Below the pieces are notes generated by a model that had not been told where the DNA came from, ran no database searches, and saw only the letters and a list, made by a program, of their open reading frames with translations. Shown here in pieces: positions 1 through 10,657 of a stretch of DNA of 64,000 nt. A program made the position numbers and the translations under genes. This stretch comes from Posidonia oceanica (taxonomy: Eukaryota; Streptophyta; Magnoliopsida; Alismatales; Posidoniaceae). The DNA is taken from contig JAZBRS010000054.1 in the NCBI GenBank assembly GCA_037176725.1, positions 11,426,001 to 11,490,000 of the forward strand, written 5' to 3'. How positions within the stretch are numbered: position 1 is the first letter of the stretch; the number at the start of each line of letters is the position of its first letter.

Positions 1-458
1 ACCTCCTCAGTTGGCTACAAAGTAGCTCGCCTGTTGGAAGGACGTCCGTCTTAGTCGCCTCCTTAAATGGCGCCTATGATTGTCGCCTCCTCAGCTGGCA
101 ACTAATAAGCTCAGGTTATTTGCAGTCCTATTTTCCAAGTTTTGGCCAGAGAAACAAGATAGAAGGCCGGGAAACTGCAGATAGTCTATGAAATCAAGAA
201 GACATCTCTGTTAAATCAAATCTACCACGAATCTGAGTAGAAATAAAGGATATTCACGGTACTCGAACTTATCACGAGTCTGAGTGAGTTGGCTCTACCA
301 CAGCTAACAACCTGAGTCAAGGTAGGATCAAGTGATGCTTGAAGAAATCAAGGAAGATCTAGAACATGTGTTGTTAAGCCTTAGACATGTGATCTTTGGT
401 GCCTCAGAAGTCCATGTCCTCTATGAATTCTTGGAAATGCGAAAATGGGATATCTACA
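1..458 (-). repeat. 3' LTR of element III (partial)
   Basis: This is the last third of the left LTR and matches 13887-14344 at about 97 percent. It ends in TATCTACA, so on the minus strand the LTR starts TGTAGATA. About 1.07 kb of it lies outside the window, judged from the intact right LTR. It contains 25-nt quasi-palindromes such as 52-76. Confidence 0.9.
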
Positions 459-472
459 GATGCCCCTCCTTG
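459..472 (-). other. Polypurine tract of element III
   Basis: On the minus strand the sequence reads AAGGAGGGGCATC immediately before the LTR start TGTAGATA. This is the plus-strand priming site expected next to a 3' LTR. Element I has almost the same junction (AAAGAGGGGCATC then TGTTGACA). Confidence 0.8.
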
Positions 473-2969
473 GAGTTGATCTTGAAACAAGATCGAGTCC
501 AATGTAAGAACAAATGTCCCATTGAGCATTTCCTGAAAAAGGGAGCTCCACCTTAAACAATCCGCCACAAGGGATGAAGGAAGATAATAAAAAAAGAAGA
601 AGGGGTGAACGAACTTAGTGTCGGGAGATTGCCGAACGGCCGAGTGATTCGATTAATTGCCGTCATATTGAAGACTCAGGCATGGAGGGGTGAAGTCGGT
701 TTCGGAACTTGTGTCGCAGTCGATGTCGAGACTTGTCAACCATGTAGAGATGTACTTCAACGGCGCAGAAGCTAGGGAGGAAATCGTGGGGCGTGACCCT
801 TACACGATCGAAAAGGAGTGCTCTTGTGGCGTCATGTTTGAGATTTTACTCGAATTGGAATTGGTAGAAGGATTGGTAGGAACTAGGTTGGCTCTAGGAG
901 AATCACATGTCCTAAGGGTTTCTAACACTCTTGAAGAACATTTGGCTCCGTCCGTGCTCCACTTCCAATGATATGAGAAAATGCATGGATGCATGATTCA
1001 AGCAAACAAATGTAAATGCAACATACGATGCAATGAATGGTCCATAAGCTAGGTTAGGCCGACGGGGTACGGTTGGTCCCAAACCATATGGACATATGCA
1101 AAATGAATGAATGCAATTCGTTGTGGTCAAGTGTTTTCCGTCCTTGAGTGTGACCGGTACTCTCGGGAAAGGACCGTCGTCCCACAGCTCGATTTGGCAA
1201 ATAAAGGAGTTCTATGATTAAAGAACCGGCTGAGGGAGTGAACCCTTCCTTTGCCAAACCGAGGTTTGCCTTTTAGTCAGAGTGGGTGTGCCTTTGCACA
1301 CTATATGAGCCCCTTAGGCGTGAGCTCATTCTTTATGTTGTAAGCTTTGGTACCTGCACACTTAACAAAAGACGTTAGTAATCACAAGTGTACCTTTCCC
1401 AGTTCCTAGAGCGATTTGACTAAGTTATACTTGTGTATGAGATAAAGTAATCCCTTAATCAACATGCTTGGGAACTAAGTGGAGGGAATTAGTCTTGGCC
1501 TCAGTGGAGAGATGGAAAATCGGAGCCCAGTAGACGCCAATTGTGAGTCATCGTAGATGCTCTAAAGATTATTGCAGAAGCAATGTCTTTGTTGAGAAAA
1601 ACGCACCCAAGCCGTGAGACACGCTTGAGTAGGATGTTATCTCCGAATCCGAGGTGAATGATTGTTGCATCACCGGCCAGACTAATTCCAGTTTTCCTAC
1701 TTACTAAGTTTTCACTTGTATGTAGGGTGGATGGTGCTTCTTTTTGGTTTTCTGTGGATTTTCTAATTTTTTGAATTTTTTGGGACTTTCTGATTTTTTT
1801 GGATTTGGTAGTTTTTGGATTTTCTAATTTTTGGATTTTCTATTTTCTTTGTATTTTTGTTTTTTGTATTTTGGATTTTCTGATTTTTTGGTAATTTTTG
1901 GATTTTCTAATTTTTCTTTTTTTTTTGGTATTTTGAGTTTTTCTGATTTTTTTGTATTTTGAGTTTTTCTGATTTTTTTGAGTTTGATGAGTGTGGTCAT
2001 AGCCTTCTTACTTAAAGATCTTGCAGTGTTGCCTCATATTACCTAGGGTGAGAGAACTTCCCTTCTAACATGCCTCGTCTTTTGAGAACTTAGGACCTCA
2101 TACTAGCCTTAGTTTGATTATTGTATCCTTCATTTAATCAGTCCCTGAACTTCTAGGATTCTCTGCCCCTTGTCTGTGAGTGAGATAGGTGGAGGAGGTT
2201 TGAAGTGTAGTAAGCTCTCGACTTTAGCTTAGGTCTTGAATTCCACTTGCCCTTCCTTGGCCCTTAATGCGTCTTTCTAAGATTTATGCTTTAGACACAT
2301 AGACAGCTTTTGCCATGTTCATTTTCCACTCTTTGGACAGCTTTTTGCTGACCTCTTTTAGTTGGACAGTTTCTTTTACTGTCTCTTTTCATTTGTTCCT
2401 CACCTGGACAGCTTCTTTGCTGCCTTCTTTCCTCTCTGTTTGGGCAGTTTTTGCTGCCATCTTTTCTAGACGCTTTCTAAGTTAATTGGCAAGCGGTTCG
2501 TACCATAAGCCTTTGCTCTGAGCTTGCCTTTCTCTTACCTCCCCGTGCAAGTGTATGTGCAGACAGGACAAGGTTGAGGTTACCCTATTTGTTCAGTTCC
2601 TTTTCTATTTAGGACACAACTTTCTTTCCTTGGCTTGGTTTCAGTCTTTGGTTCCTTTCTAGAGTTAGGCATGCTAATTAAGGGTGTATGTATGTGACTT
2701 CCACGGATCTAAAGATGCCTTTAGGTTGTTACAACTAGTGGTTGGACCTTCCCTAGGTGTCACAGTCTCTGCTTAGAAACCTTAGGTAATATTTTGGCAG
2801 TTCTGCTTAATGCCTTAAGTTGTTAGGTATAGTCCACACTCATCAGTCATATTTATTTATTTTATTCTATAATCTAACTTAGCATTAGAGGTAAATAAAG
2901 TCAAATAAAAGAAAATAGAGTACAGAACGGGAAAAAGTCTTATTTACAAGTTTTAATTAACCACTACCT
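473..2969 (-). other. Non-coding 3' region of element III
   Basis: This 2.5-kb stretch lies between the gag stop and the polypurine tract, where an autonomous element would carry pol. I see only short, frame-broken ORFs and no RT, RNase H or integrase motifs. It includes a T-rich repeat tract at 1735-1985 (separate entry). The remainder is unremarkable AT-rich sequence. Confidence 0.6.
1735..1985. repeat. T-rich simple tandem tract
   Basis: Degenerate copies of a roughly 20-bp unit resembling GGATTTTCTAATTTTT, with GATTTTTTTG variants, repeat for about 250 bp. On the coding strand of element III it is A-rich. No coding potential. Confidence 0.75.
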
Positions 2970-3563
2970 TTAGTCGGGTTCAGTGGAACTTTGCACCTCC
3001 CTTCCCAGATGAGGGGGCTTAGCTGAGGGGCGACTACGGAAGTCTGCCTCTGGCGTGTAGTAGTCAGGTGCATGTGGCGCATGTCCTTGTCGTTCTTTTG
3101 GTTTGCGCCCCATCCTTGCTTTCAGAGGGTTAGAGTCGGACTCATTCTGACCCGTTCCAGGCGGTGTGCCCCTGGTGGCTTTGTTTTGGAGTGAGGCTAT
3201 CTGATGTCCACCTCCTCTTGGAGTGTGGCTGCCGATGTGCTCTGTAGTAACCTCTCCTTGACTATGACTGCCCCTAGTGTGTCTGTTTGTAGGATCGAGC
3301 GGTTTGGGAGGAGGATCAGCTCTTGCTTGGGCTACTTGGAGAGCTTGGCAGAGTGAACCAAGTGTAGCTTTTGCTTTATACCAATCTGAATCTGCATACT
3401 CATCATAGATAGGCAACTGGTCTTCTTCTGTTAAGTCTTGGAACACATGGGAATCCACCGTCTGCTCATCGCACCAATCAGCGTATTTGTCATAAACGGG
3501 CAAGCAGCCTTCCTTTGTTAAGTCCTGGAGCACATGGGAATCAAGGTCCTCTTCGCTTGATGG
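2970..3563 (-). pseudogene. gag: Element III gag, C-terminal part
   Basis: This is an open segment of about 198 codons ending in a stop at 2970. It is the continuation of the gag reading frame interrupted at 9315 by solo LTR A: counting the 5-bp duplication once, the frame is continuous. It starts acidic, with two near-identical repeats of about 23 residues (each with a DSHV-QDLT motif followed by LP-YD-YAD), then becomes basic and rich in P, R, G and H, as in nucleic-acid-binding tails. There is no protease motif and pol does not follow. The assignment to gag rests on the frame continuity with the capsid-like part upstream; the tail itself I do not recognise. Confidence 0.65.
3559..3563. repeat. 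Target site duplication GATGG (left) of solo LTR A
   Basis: GATGG directly precedes TGTTGACACC and is repeated directly after the LTR at 9315-9319. A 5-bp duplication is the norm for Ty3/gypsy integrases. Confidence 0.9.
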
Positions 3564-3959
3564 TGTTGACACCCCATTTTGACAGGCCGGATCGATTGGA
3601 ATCTTCTGGTGGCTTCTGAACCCAAACCTAGGTCCAAGCTCACACCATTCTCTCCCTCTTTCCCCTCAAAACAAGCCCATACTCAACCTAAGATTACCCC
3701 CTTTCCCGAACCCGAAAATCAACCAAAATCCATAGGAAAACTCACCATCCCTGACTTAACAAACCTACCAAAAAGTCCTTAAAATCTCAGACCAAAACTA
3801 CTCCCAAAAACCCTAGGAAACTTAGGCAAAAATACCCTTTTTCTATATCTCAAAACCCCTCCAAAACCTTCTCAAAAGCAAACCAAAACCCTGGGAGCAA
3901 GACTAGAGACCCTAGACTACGCACCCGCCAAATTTCACCCCTTTTCGAAACCTCTAAGA

Positions 3960-5230
3960 CCTCCTTTTGGCCAAATTATCGTTTTCTCTCTCCTGGATTA
4001 TCCTTTTCTCTCTCCTCTCTCTCTCCTGATTATCCTCCTCCTTTTCATCCCCTTTTCTCCCACTTTTTTGCCTGGCTGTGGGCCCCCCTTGTGCTTCCAT
4101 CTGTTCTCCATCTTATTCCTATTTTTATCTTATTTTTACCATTCTCCCTGATTTTCTAATATTTATTTTCCTTCCACTCCTATCTTTCCCCTTTCCTCCT
4201 CCATTTCCTCCTCTTCTTTTTCCTTTCCCCTTTCTTTTCCTTTCTTCCACTAAATCCTCAAAAACCTATAAAAACCTTAAAAAACCCGTAAAACTCTGAA
4301 ACAAAAGAAAAAACAAATCAAAACCCTAAAAAGAAATAATTAAAAAACTTAAACAAACAATTAAAACAAAAACCTAACTAAATCCAACTAAAAAGAGAAA
4401 TTAAGAATGCAATCCAAAAATACAAAATAAACAAAAGAAAATGTTGCAAAATCAAGTAAAAAACCAAAATGTGATTAAAACGAAACAAAAGAAAAACCTC
4501 CTTAAAAATAATAAAAAGGAACCCTAAAAGAGAAAAAAGCAATCAAAAACACTAAGACAAGCAACTAATTAAAAAACACTTAAAAGAAACAATCAAAAAC
4601 TTGAAACAATTTAAAGCATTCGATTAAGAAACTCAACAAGAGAAATTTAACTAAAAAACCTTAAAGGATTCTAACAAATAAAATCAGAAAATAATTTAAA
4701 AAGAGAACTAAAGAAAATCCTAAAAAACTAAAAGACTAAAACTCCTCCTAGTTAATTAAGAAACAAGCCACTAAGAAGCCTAATTAGAAATGCCAACACT
4801 TAATTAAAAAAAAAACTCGACAAGGGAAACTTAACTAAAAAAAAAACAACTAAAAATGTTAACAAGTATTAAAACCAAATCAAAAATAATCTAAAGAAAA
4901 CATAATTCTTAAAAACTTAAGTCAAGACTAAAACCCTTTCTAATCCTAATTAATTAAAAAAAAGAAAAACAACAATCTCTAAAAACATAATTAAAAAATC
5001 TTAACTTGAAAACAACACCCTTAAAGCATTTTCAAAATCTTTCCTATTTTACTTTTATTTTAATTTTATTTCCCTCCTCTCTCTTCCCCCTTTTTTTCTT
5101 CCTTCCTTTCCACTTTCCTTTCTTTCTTTTTCTTTCTTCTTCTTTCTTGGGCCCGGTCCAGCCCACTCCTCCTCCCTTTCTTTTCCTTTCTTTTTTTTTC
5201 TTCCTTTTTTTCGCGCCCGCGCAAGGCTCG
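3960..5230 (+). repeat. Polypyrimidine / A-rich / polypyrimidine block of LTR A
   Basis: C/T-rich sequence (3960-4260) gives way to about 750 bp of A-rich DNA with recurrent AAAACTTAA and CCTAA words, then to a second C/T tract (5040-5215). The same block occurs in every large LTR of the window (24240-25450, 34700-35890, 51350-52560 and, inverted, 62990-64000). The translations are low-complexity. Confidence 0.8.
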
Positions 5231-6665
5231 GCCCACGGCCATCTCTTCCCTCTCCTCCCTTCTTCCTCCTCTCCCGCCTTCGTCTGAGCCCTCTGCAACT
5301 TCTGCCAACGATCAGCCCTGCGGACGACAGCACCGTCCTCGCACCTGCACGCCTCGCACGCCTCCTGCTCGAGCCGGACCGGCGTGTGCCGAACGCTGTC
5401 CGTGCGCCTGCCACGCCTGCTCCGAACCTCTGCTGGCTGCCAGAAAAAGGCTGCAGGTCGGGTGGGTCGAGAGCCTTCGGAGTCCAGCCCTTTTCACCTT
5501 CCAGAATTCACCTCGGAACACATCATCTTCCAAACGCCCTTAGCCTGAGGGAGGAGAGAGGAGAATTCCCCGAGCTCCACCCCAAAAGACTGAGAACTTC
5601 CCTCCCTTCCGTTCGAGGGAAATCAAAGCATCAAACACCACCGAAACCGCTAGGAATTCTCCCCCCAGTCTCACTGAACTTCTAGGATTACACTCCACCC
5701 TTCCATAGCAAAAAACTAATCCAGAAACCACCCAGAAACACCCAAAAAGTCCTTACAGAATCCATCACCACATCCTCCGAAATTCCCACCTCCTCTGACC
5801 ACCATTCCAGCCCAATTTCCTCCGCAGTACTCACTGGAATACCAGCTCCCCAGACCCCCCGGCCTTTAGCCCAGCAACCCATCACAGCCAGAATCCTCCA
5901 CTACAAACACCTGTTACTTTTTTCTGCCAGAAATCGATCCACCTGCAAAAATACACCACAGACCTCCGCTGCCCGAATCAACCATCTAGCGACCTTCACC
6001 GAACTCCCAGCTACCCACCAGAACCTTCCGTGCGGCCCGAGGAGCAACACAGACCTCCACCCACCTCCGGTAGCCTCTGCTAAACCCAAAGAAGCGATTT
6101 CCTTCCACCGATCGCGGAACTCCTGTTCGAGCGCCCAGCAAGCACCGGAGTGACCCCAGGAGCAGATCCCGACGCTCGCCTGCCCCCGACGACACCCGCA
6201 GCTGCCGGACAGACCTTGCAGACCTCTACAGAACCCATCCGCGTCGGGGGATCGATCCAGACGCCAAATCAGGTGCCTCCTTCCCCCATTAGTCTAGCAT
6301 TCTTCCCTTCATGCTTCCCGACCCCCCAAATTAGGGTTTCGGTCCCGTTTTCACCGAGTCAGCATTGCCCTCCGTCGTCTTCTCCGGCGAGCTCAGACGC
6401 CGTCCCACCGCTCCGAGCTGCAGAACGCCGCCCCGACAGCCGTCCCGGCTCCGCACGGCCTCCAGGAGCTTAGTCATGGTCCCAGATCAGTCCTCCGTCG
6501 CCGCTTCCGTCCGCTCGACCTCCGGACAGGTCTGCAGACCTCCGGTGGCTTCTCCAGTTCGCTCCAGCCAGCGTCAGACTTCGCCGGACATCGCCTGTTC
6601 TCCGTCGAGCTCTGGTGAAGCTCGCCCGCCGACCTACGCAGCTCCAGTCTCCCTGTGCCGGCGTT

Positions 6666-6700
6666 CATGGACGCTGGTAGCTTTTGCTACAGTGTCCATG
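6666..6700 (+). ncRNA. Conserved LTR hairpin (copy in LTR A)
   Basis: The arm CATGGACGCTGGTAGC pairs with GCTACAGTGTCCATG across a short T-rich loop, giving about 15 pairs with one bulged G and one G-U pair. It lies just before a conserved CTTTATTT stretch. Copies lie at 27095-27130, 37422-37457, 54218-54253 and, inverted, 61551-61578. Compensatory changes between copies suggest an RNA structure. Function is unknown. Confidence 0.55.
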
Positions 6701-7139
6701 GCCGCCGGCCATTCCACTGTGCCTTTATTTTTGTTTACTAAGCTACTTTGCCCTTAAATTGCATTTTTGGTTTCAGTTCTTGTTTATTTACGTTCAGGTC
6801 CTTTATTTGATTAAATCTGTTTATTTCTGAGCTGAAACTATATAAAATTGCAGGAAATATCTATGGTTCTCTTTATTTGCATACTGGTCCTTTTACTGTG
6901 CTTTCCTTCAGTAATAAGTTTGAGTTTGGCCCTCCAGCTTTTCATTTTTTCACTTAAGTCCTGCAGTAGTTTAATTAGATTTAATGCATTAATTTTGCCA
7001 TATAAAATTGCATTGTGGGTCCTCTTTGTTTTCAGTATTTGCCTTCTGGTCCTCTGTCCTGTAGAACTTAGCATTTATTTTTCATTTTTGCTTGCTGCAT
7101 TGCATTTTTCCCCCTCTGTTTTCTGATTTTTGCATATAG

Positions 7140-7560
7140 GTCCTCTTCTAATGCACAGTAGTCATTTTAATGCATATTTAGCTTATAAAATTGCATTCTT
7201 GACCTTGCATAATTTGAAAATTGCATGCCAGTCCTCTGTCTGTCCTTTTAGTGCATATTTTACTCATAAAATTGCATCTTAGTTCCACATGTTTGAAAAA
7301 TTGCATGTAAGTCCCCCATCTGCATTCCCAGACTACTTAGGACTCTGTTTTTCTGGAAAAATGGCATTTTAGACGTTAATGATTTCAAAATTGCATTCTG
7401 AACTGCCACATGATTTCAAAGCTTGCCCTGATGCATATTCATCTTGGAAAATTGCATTTTGAACCCTGTCTTTTGTAAAATTGCATGCAGACCCTCTTTT
7501 TTCCAAAACCCTTGCACAAAAGCCCCAAACTTTTCAAAACCTTTGCATTTAGACCCCCAT
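7140..7560 (+). repeat. Degenerate AATTGCAT repeat block of LTR A
   Basis: Words like ATAAAATTGCATTTT followed by GACCC recur every 80-95 bp. The block is clearest in the element I LTRs, where four units are spaced 90-91 bp (27611-27970). Confidence 0.65.
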
Positions 7561-7987
7561 CTTTTCAAAAATTGCATTTGAGACCCCAATCTTCTAAAAA
7601 ATCACCCTTAAGTCCATTCTTGCATTCGGCATGCATTTGCATTCTTGCATTCCGGCATTTGGCATCCTCTGCACACACTCAAGCTTCTTTAACTCCCATT
7701 TACATGGGAGGACCTGTTTGCACACCCCTAGGACCTCCTGAACACTTAGATACTTTCTTCTCCCCTATTCTGGTCCCTCTGCCTCGAAGCTGGAATATCT
7801 TCGGATCCGACCGTTGGATCTTCTCAAGTAAGCTGCCATGACGACCCCAACGGAACGCTCTTCAGCATGGACCATTCGGATTCCAGATCAGGCCCCAGAT
7901 TTCCCAGGTATGCCCTCCTGGACTTCAGTAGCATTGTTTGCATACCATTCGCATTGCATGGCTTTCGCGCGCTTCCTTTCGCTTTAT

Positions 7988-8620
7988 CTTCTCGCACCGT
8001 TTTGCGTGCCGCTTTGTTTTCTTCCACTGTTTTGCGTGCCGCTTTGTTTTCTTGCACCGTTTTGCATGCCACTCTGTTTTCTTGCACTGTTTTGCGTGCG
8101 GCCTTGTTTTCTCGCACCGTTTTGCGTGCCGTCCTTGTCTTCTCGCACCGTTTTGCGTGCCGCTCTGTTTTCTCGCACCGTTTTGCATGTCGCTTTGTTT
8201 TCTTGCACCGTTTTGCGTGCCGTCCTTGTTTTCTCACACCGTTTTGCGTGTCGCTCTGTTTTCTCGCACCGTTTTGCGTACCACTTTGTTTTCTTGCACC
8301 GTTTTGCGTGCCGTCCTTGTTTTCTTGGACCGATTATGTGCCGCCTTGTTTTCTCGCACCGTTTTGCGTGTCGCTCTGTTTTCTCGCACCGTTTTACGTG
8401 CCGCTTTGTTTTCTTGCACCGTTTTACGTGCCGCTCTGTTTTCTCGCACCGTTTTGCGTGCCGCTTTGCTTTCTTGCATCGTTTTGTGTGCCGCTTTGTC
8501 TTCTCGCACTGTTTTACGCTCTTGCTTCGTTTTCTCGCACCGTTTTGCGTGTCGACCTTGTTTCTTGCATCATTTTACGCTCTTGCTTCGTTTCTCGCCC
8601 CGTTTTGCGTGTTTCACGTT
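7988..8620 (+). repeat. 30-bp LTR satellite, about 21 units (LTR A)
   Basis: About 21 head-to-tail units of 30-31 bp resemble GCACCGTTTTGCGTGCCGC plus TTTGTTTTCTC. The unit has no stop in any plus frame, so long ORFs appear in all three frames and on the other strand. The encoded proteins are repetitive Phe/Cys/Arg/Leu strings and are not credible genes. Other LTRs of the window carry only about 9-11 units. Confidence 0.9.
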
Positions 8621-8877
8621 GTTTCCCTTGCATGTCGCCCACATTGCCTGCTTTCGCCGCTGTTTTGTTTTATCGCCTGCATTTGCATATAGAGCAGTGA
8701 TGCTTACTGCCTGGAGTTCTCACGAGCTAGGTTCTGCCCGGTTCGGAACACAGACAGCGTTGCTGAGCGCTTAGATTGCACGTTTACTTCCTTGCATTGC
8801 ATCCATCACTTAGAGCACACCTTTGAGCATTTTGATAGGCATTCATTGGCACTTAGGCATTTAAAGTCTGCATTTCC

Positions 8878-8970
8878 CTGCGTATGCGAGCGTAAGCCTA
8901 GAAAGACCGATTCTCGGGCGTGTCGGGGGTGCCTAACACCTTCCCCGCACGTAACAGGAGTCCTTGCCCT
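8878..8970 (+). promoter_or_regulatory. GC-rich block conserved in all large LTRs
   Basis: It contains CTCGGGCGTGTCGGGGGTGC then CTAACACCTTCCCCGCACG, with GGTG/CACC self-complementarity. It is nearly unchanged in five LTR copies whose flanks have drifted (29369-29460, 39778-39875, 56461-56555, and inverted 59003-59100). Its role is not known to me; conservation suggests a cis function in U5/R. Confidence 0.45.
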
Positions 8971-9144
8971 CTCTCTTGGCCCGCAATGACCATATTGCCC
9001 TTGTCCTAGGCACGAGTCACATCTTTTGCATTCATTTGCATCTCATTTCTTCTGCATTGCCTCGCAATGCATCTTTTGCTTGGTTTTGCGTGATTATTCG
9101 AGCATTTCTCCGATTTTCCTTGTCTCCCGATCTAATAGACTTTG

Positions 9145-9155
9145 TGGCGACTCCG
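9145..9155 (+). other. Relic primer-site-like sequence inside LTR A
   Basis: TGGCGACTCCG equals the first 11 bases of the working primer site at 29807, but lies about 170 bp inside the LTR. Equivalent sites with one or two changes lie at 29631, 40046, 56711 and (inverted) about 58822-58832. Confidence 0.55.
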
Positions 9156-9314
9156 ATTTTGTCTTACCTTCTTCTTTTCTTCCTTTTTTTCCTTTTTAAA
9201 ATGTTTTCGAGTTAAGTCTTCTCGGACATAGCCGCTAATAGTGAACCTGATTCTGATCGGTGCACACGAGCTTTGGCAATGTGCATGGACGATCTGAACA
9301 CCGGGATTACTACA

Positions 9315-10657
9315 GATGGGCTCTGTTCTGGATCTGCTGGTATGCACTGGATGGATGCAAATTCAGCCCGAGCAGCTGATAAGATGATCTCTGCATCTGC
9401 ATGATCTACTTGGTAGTCGAACAAGGGCTCTTGGTGTATCTGCATCACCTGCTGCCTTTCCTGAGCCGCCTTTAGTCTGGCTTTGAGCTCAGACCACATG
9501 ATATCACCCTTGTTATTAAGATTGTGTATCTTATCTTTGACGGTGAAGCTCTCTTCAAGGGTGTGCCCATTGTTTTGATGGTAAGGGCAGTGCTTAGACA
9601 TGTCAGCGCTCGAAAAACTTGGACTGGGTTCAGGGAGTTGTAGATCTCCACTTTCAACCAGCATCCTGAATGTATCGGGGATTGATTCAGGAAACAGAGG
9701 ATAGCTTTGCCGTTGAGGGCCTTTGTAGCTTCGTGGTGGAGGGACCTGGTGGTAGTTCCCCTGCCCTTATTGTTGCCCCTGGTGTGCATTGCCCGTCCAT
9801 CCTCGCTGGGCATGTACCGGGTAATCAGGAAGCTGTTGTTGTTGGTGCTGCACTGGCTGTACTAACTGTCCCTGGTACTACGCAGGTTGGCTTAGATACT
9901 GCTCCGGTTGATTTCTGGCCAAAAAGGATTGGGGGTTCCCTTGCCCCTTCTGCTTTTGTTGAATTGAGACCTGGGTAATGTCGCCAGTGATCCCTTCAAG
10001 TGTATGGCCAGAAGCCTTCTTCTTGCCCCTTTCCTCAGGCTCTAGAAATGGTAGGTCCCTTTGGTAACGGAGGATTCTAACAGCACGTTCATACAGTTGA
10101 GGATATGTGTGGAGGTTACTCATCAGTAGCCCTGTTCTAAGTGCTCCTGTAGCGTTTCGGGATATGATCTCAACTACTTGGCTTTCAGGAATATAGCATT
10201 TAGACCTTGCCGCCATGTCTCTCCATCTGCTCGCAAAAGTAGCAAACTCCTCATCAGGTTTCATCTTTTCAGCGAGGAGGTCGCTCATTGTAGGCTCATG
10301 CTGGATGCGATGGACATCTTGGCGCAGAAATTTCTCCTGGACCATCTTGAAGTCACTGAGATCATATGCTGTGAGCATGTTGAACCATCCCAGTGCTTCT
10401 CCTTCCAAGCTTTTAAAGAAGTGGTAGATTATAAGCCCGTTATCATATTGATAGAGCAAAGCATCCATGGCGAATGTGGCTAGATGGCCCCTTGGATCCT
10501 CTGTTCCACTGTATTTCCTTATTTTTGACATTTTGAATCCAGGTGGAAGAACAAAATGAGGAAATTTCGACGTGTCAAACCCTATCGGTGCTTTGGATGT
10601 AACTCTCGCCTCTATTAGTGCCTCAGAGATCATTCTTTTGATGTCCTGTCCTGGCAT
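9315..10657 (-). pseudogene. gag: Element III gag, capsid and zinc-knuckle part
   Basis: The segment from an ATG at 10657 reads about 259 codons to a stop at 9878 and holds a retrotransposon gag capsid domain. It opens with a helix-rich MPGQDIKRMISEAL-like start, followed by a Y-S-G-TEDPRGHL motif and the typical L-G-W-F and F--RW-D motifs. A stop or frame break near 9878 is followed by a second frame (9664-9315) with a zinc-knuckle-like C-x2-H-x4-H motif (CPYH, NNGH) whose last cysteine is serine. The frame is cut at 9315 by solo LTR A and continues at 3563. Gag packages the element RNA; no pol follows. Confidence 0.8.

Larger units (their letters stand above)
3564..9314 (+). mobile_element. 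Solo LTR A of a Tat/Ogre-type element, 5751 bp
   Basis: It starts TGTTGACACC, ends GATTACTACA and is flanked by GATGG duplications, with no internal region attached. It aligns along its length with the LTRs at 23847, 34382, 50943 and (inverted) 58656. Order of parts: polypyrimidine and A-rich tracts (3960-5230), a GC-richer central part (5230-6760), an AT-rich part with repeated AATTGCAT motifs (7140-7560), a 30-bp satellite (7988-8620), a conserved GC-rich block (8878-8970) and the U5 end. It lies inside gag of element III on the opposite strand. The ORFs in it are frame accidents of low-complexity or satellite DNA. It presumably formed by LTR-LTR recombination of a full element. Confidence 0.93.

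Noticed and set aside
3964..5300. Short proteins rich in F/L/S or K/R/E from pyrimidine and purine tracts
   Set aside because: Low-complexity strand-symmetric tracts present in every LTR copy; no start context or conservation as protein.
6835..6850. TATATAAAA in LTR A as a TATA box
   Set aside because: Not conserved at the same place in the other LTRs, and it lies in AT-rich drifted sequence.
7838..8774. Three overlapping long plus-strand ORFs (about 280 codons each) and minus-strand ORFs
   Set aside because: They are translations of the 30-bp LTR satellite, open in every frame because the unit has no stop. No domain, and the lengths track the array length.
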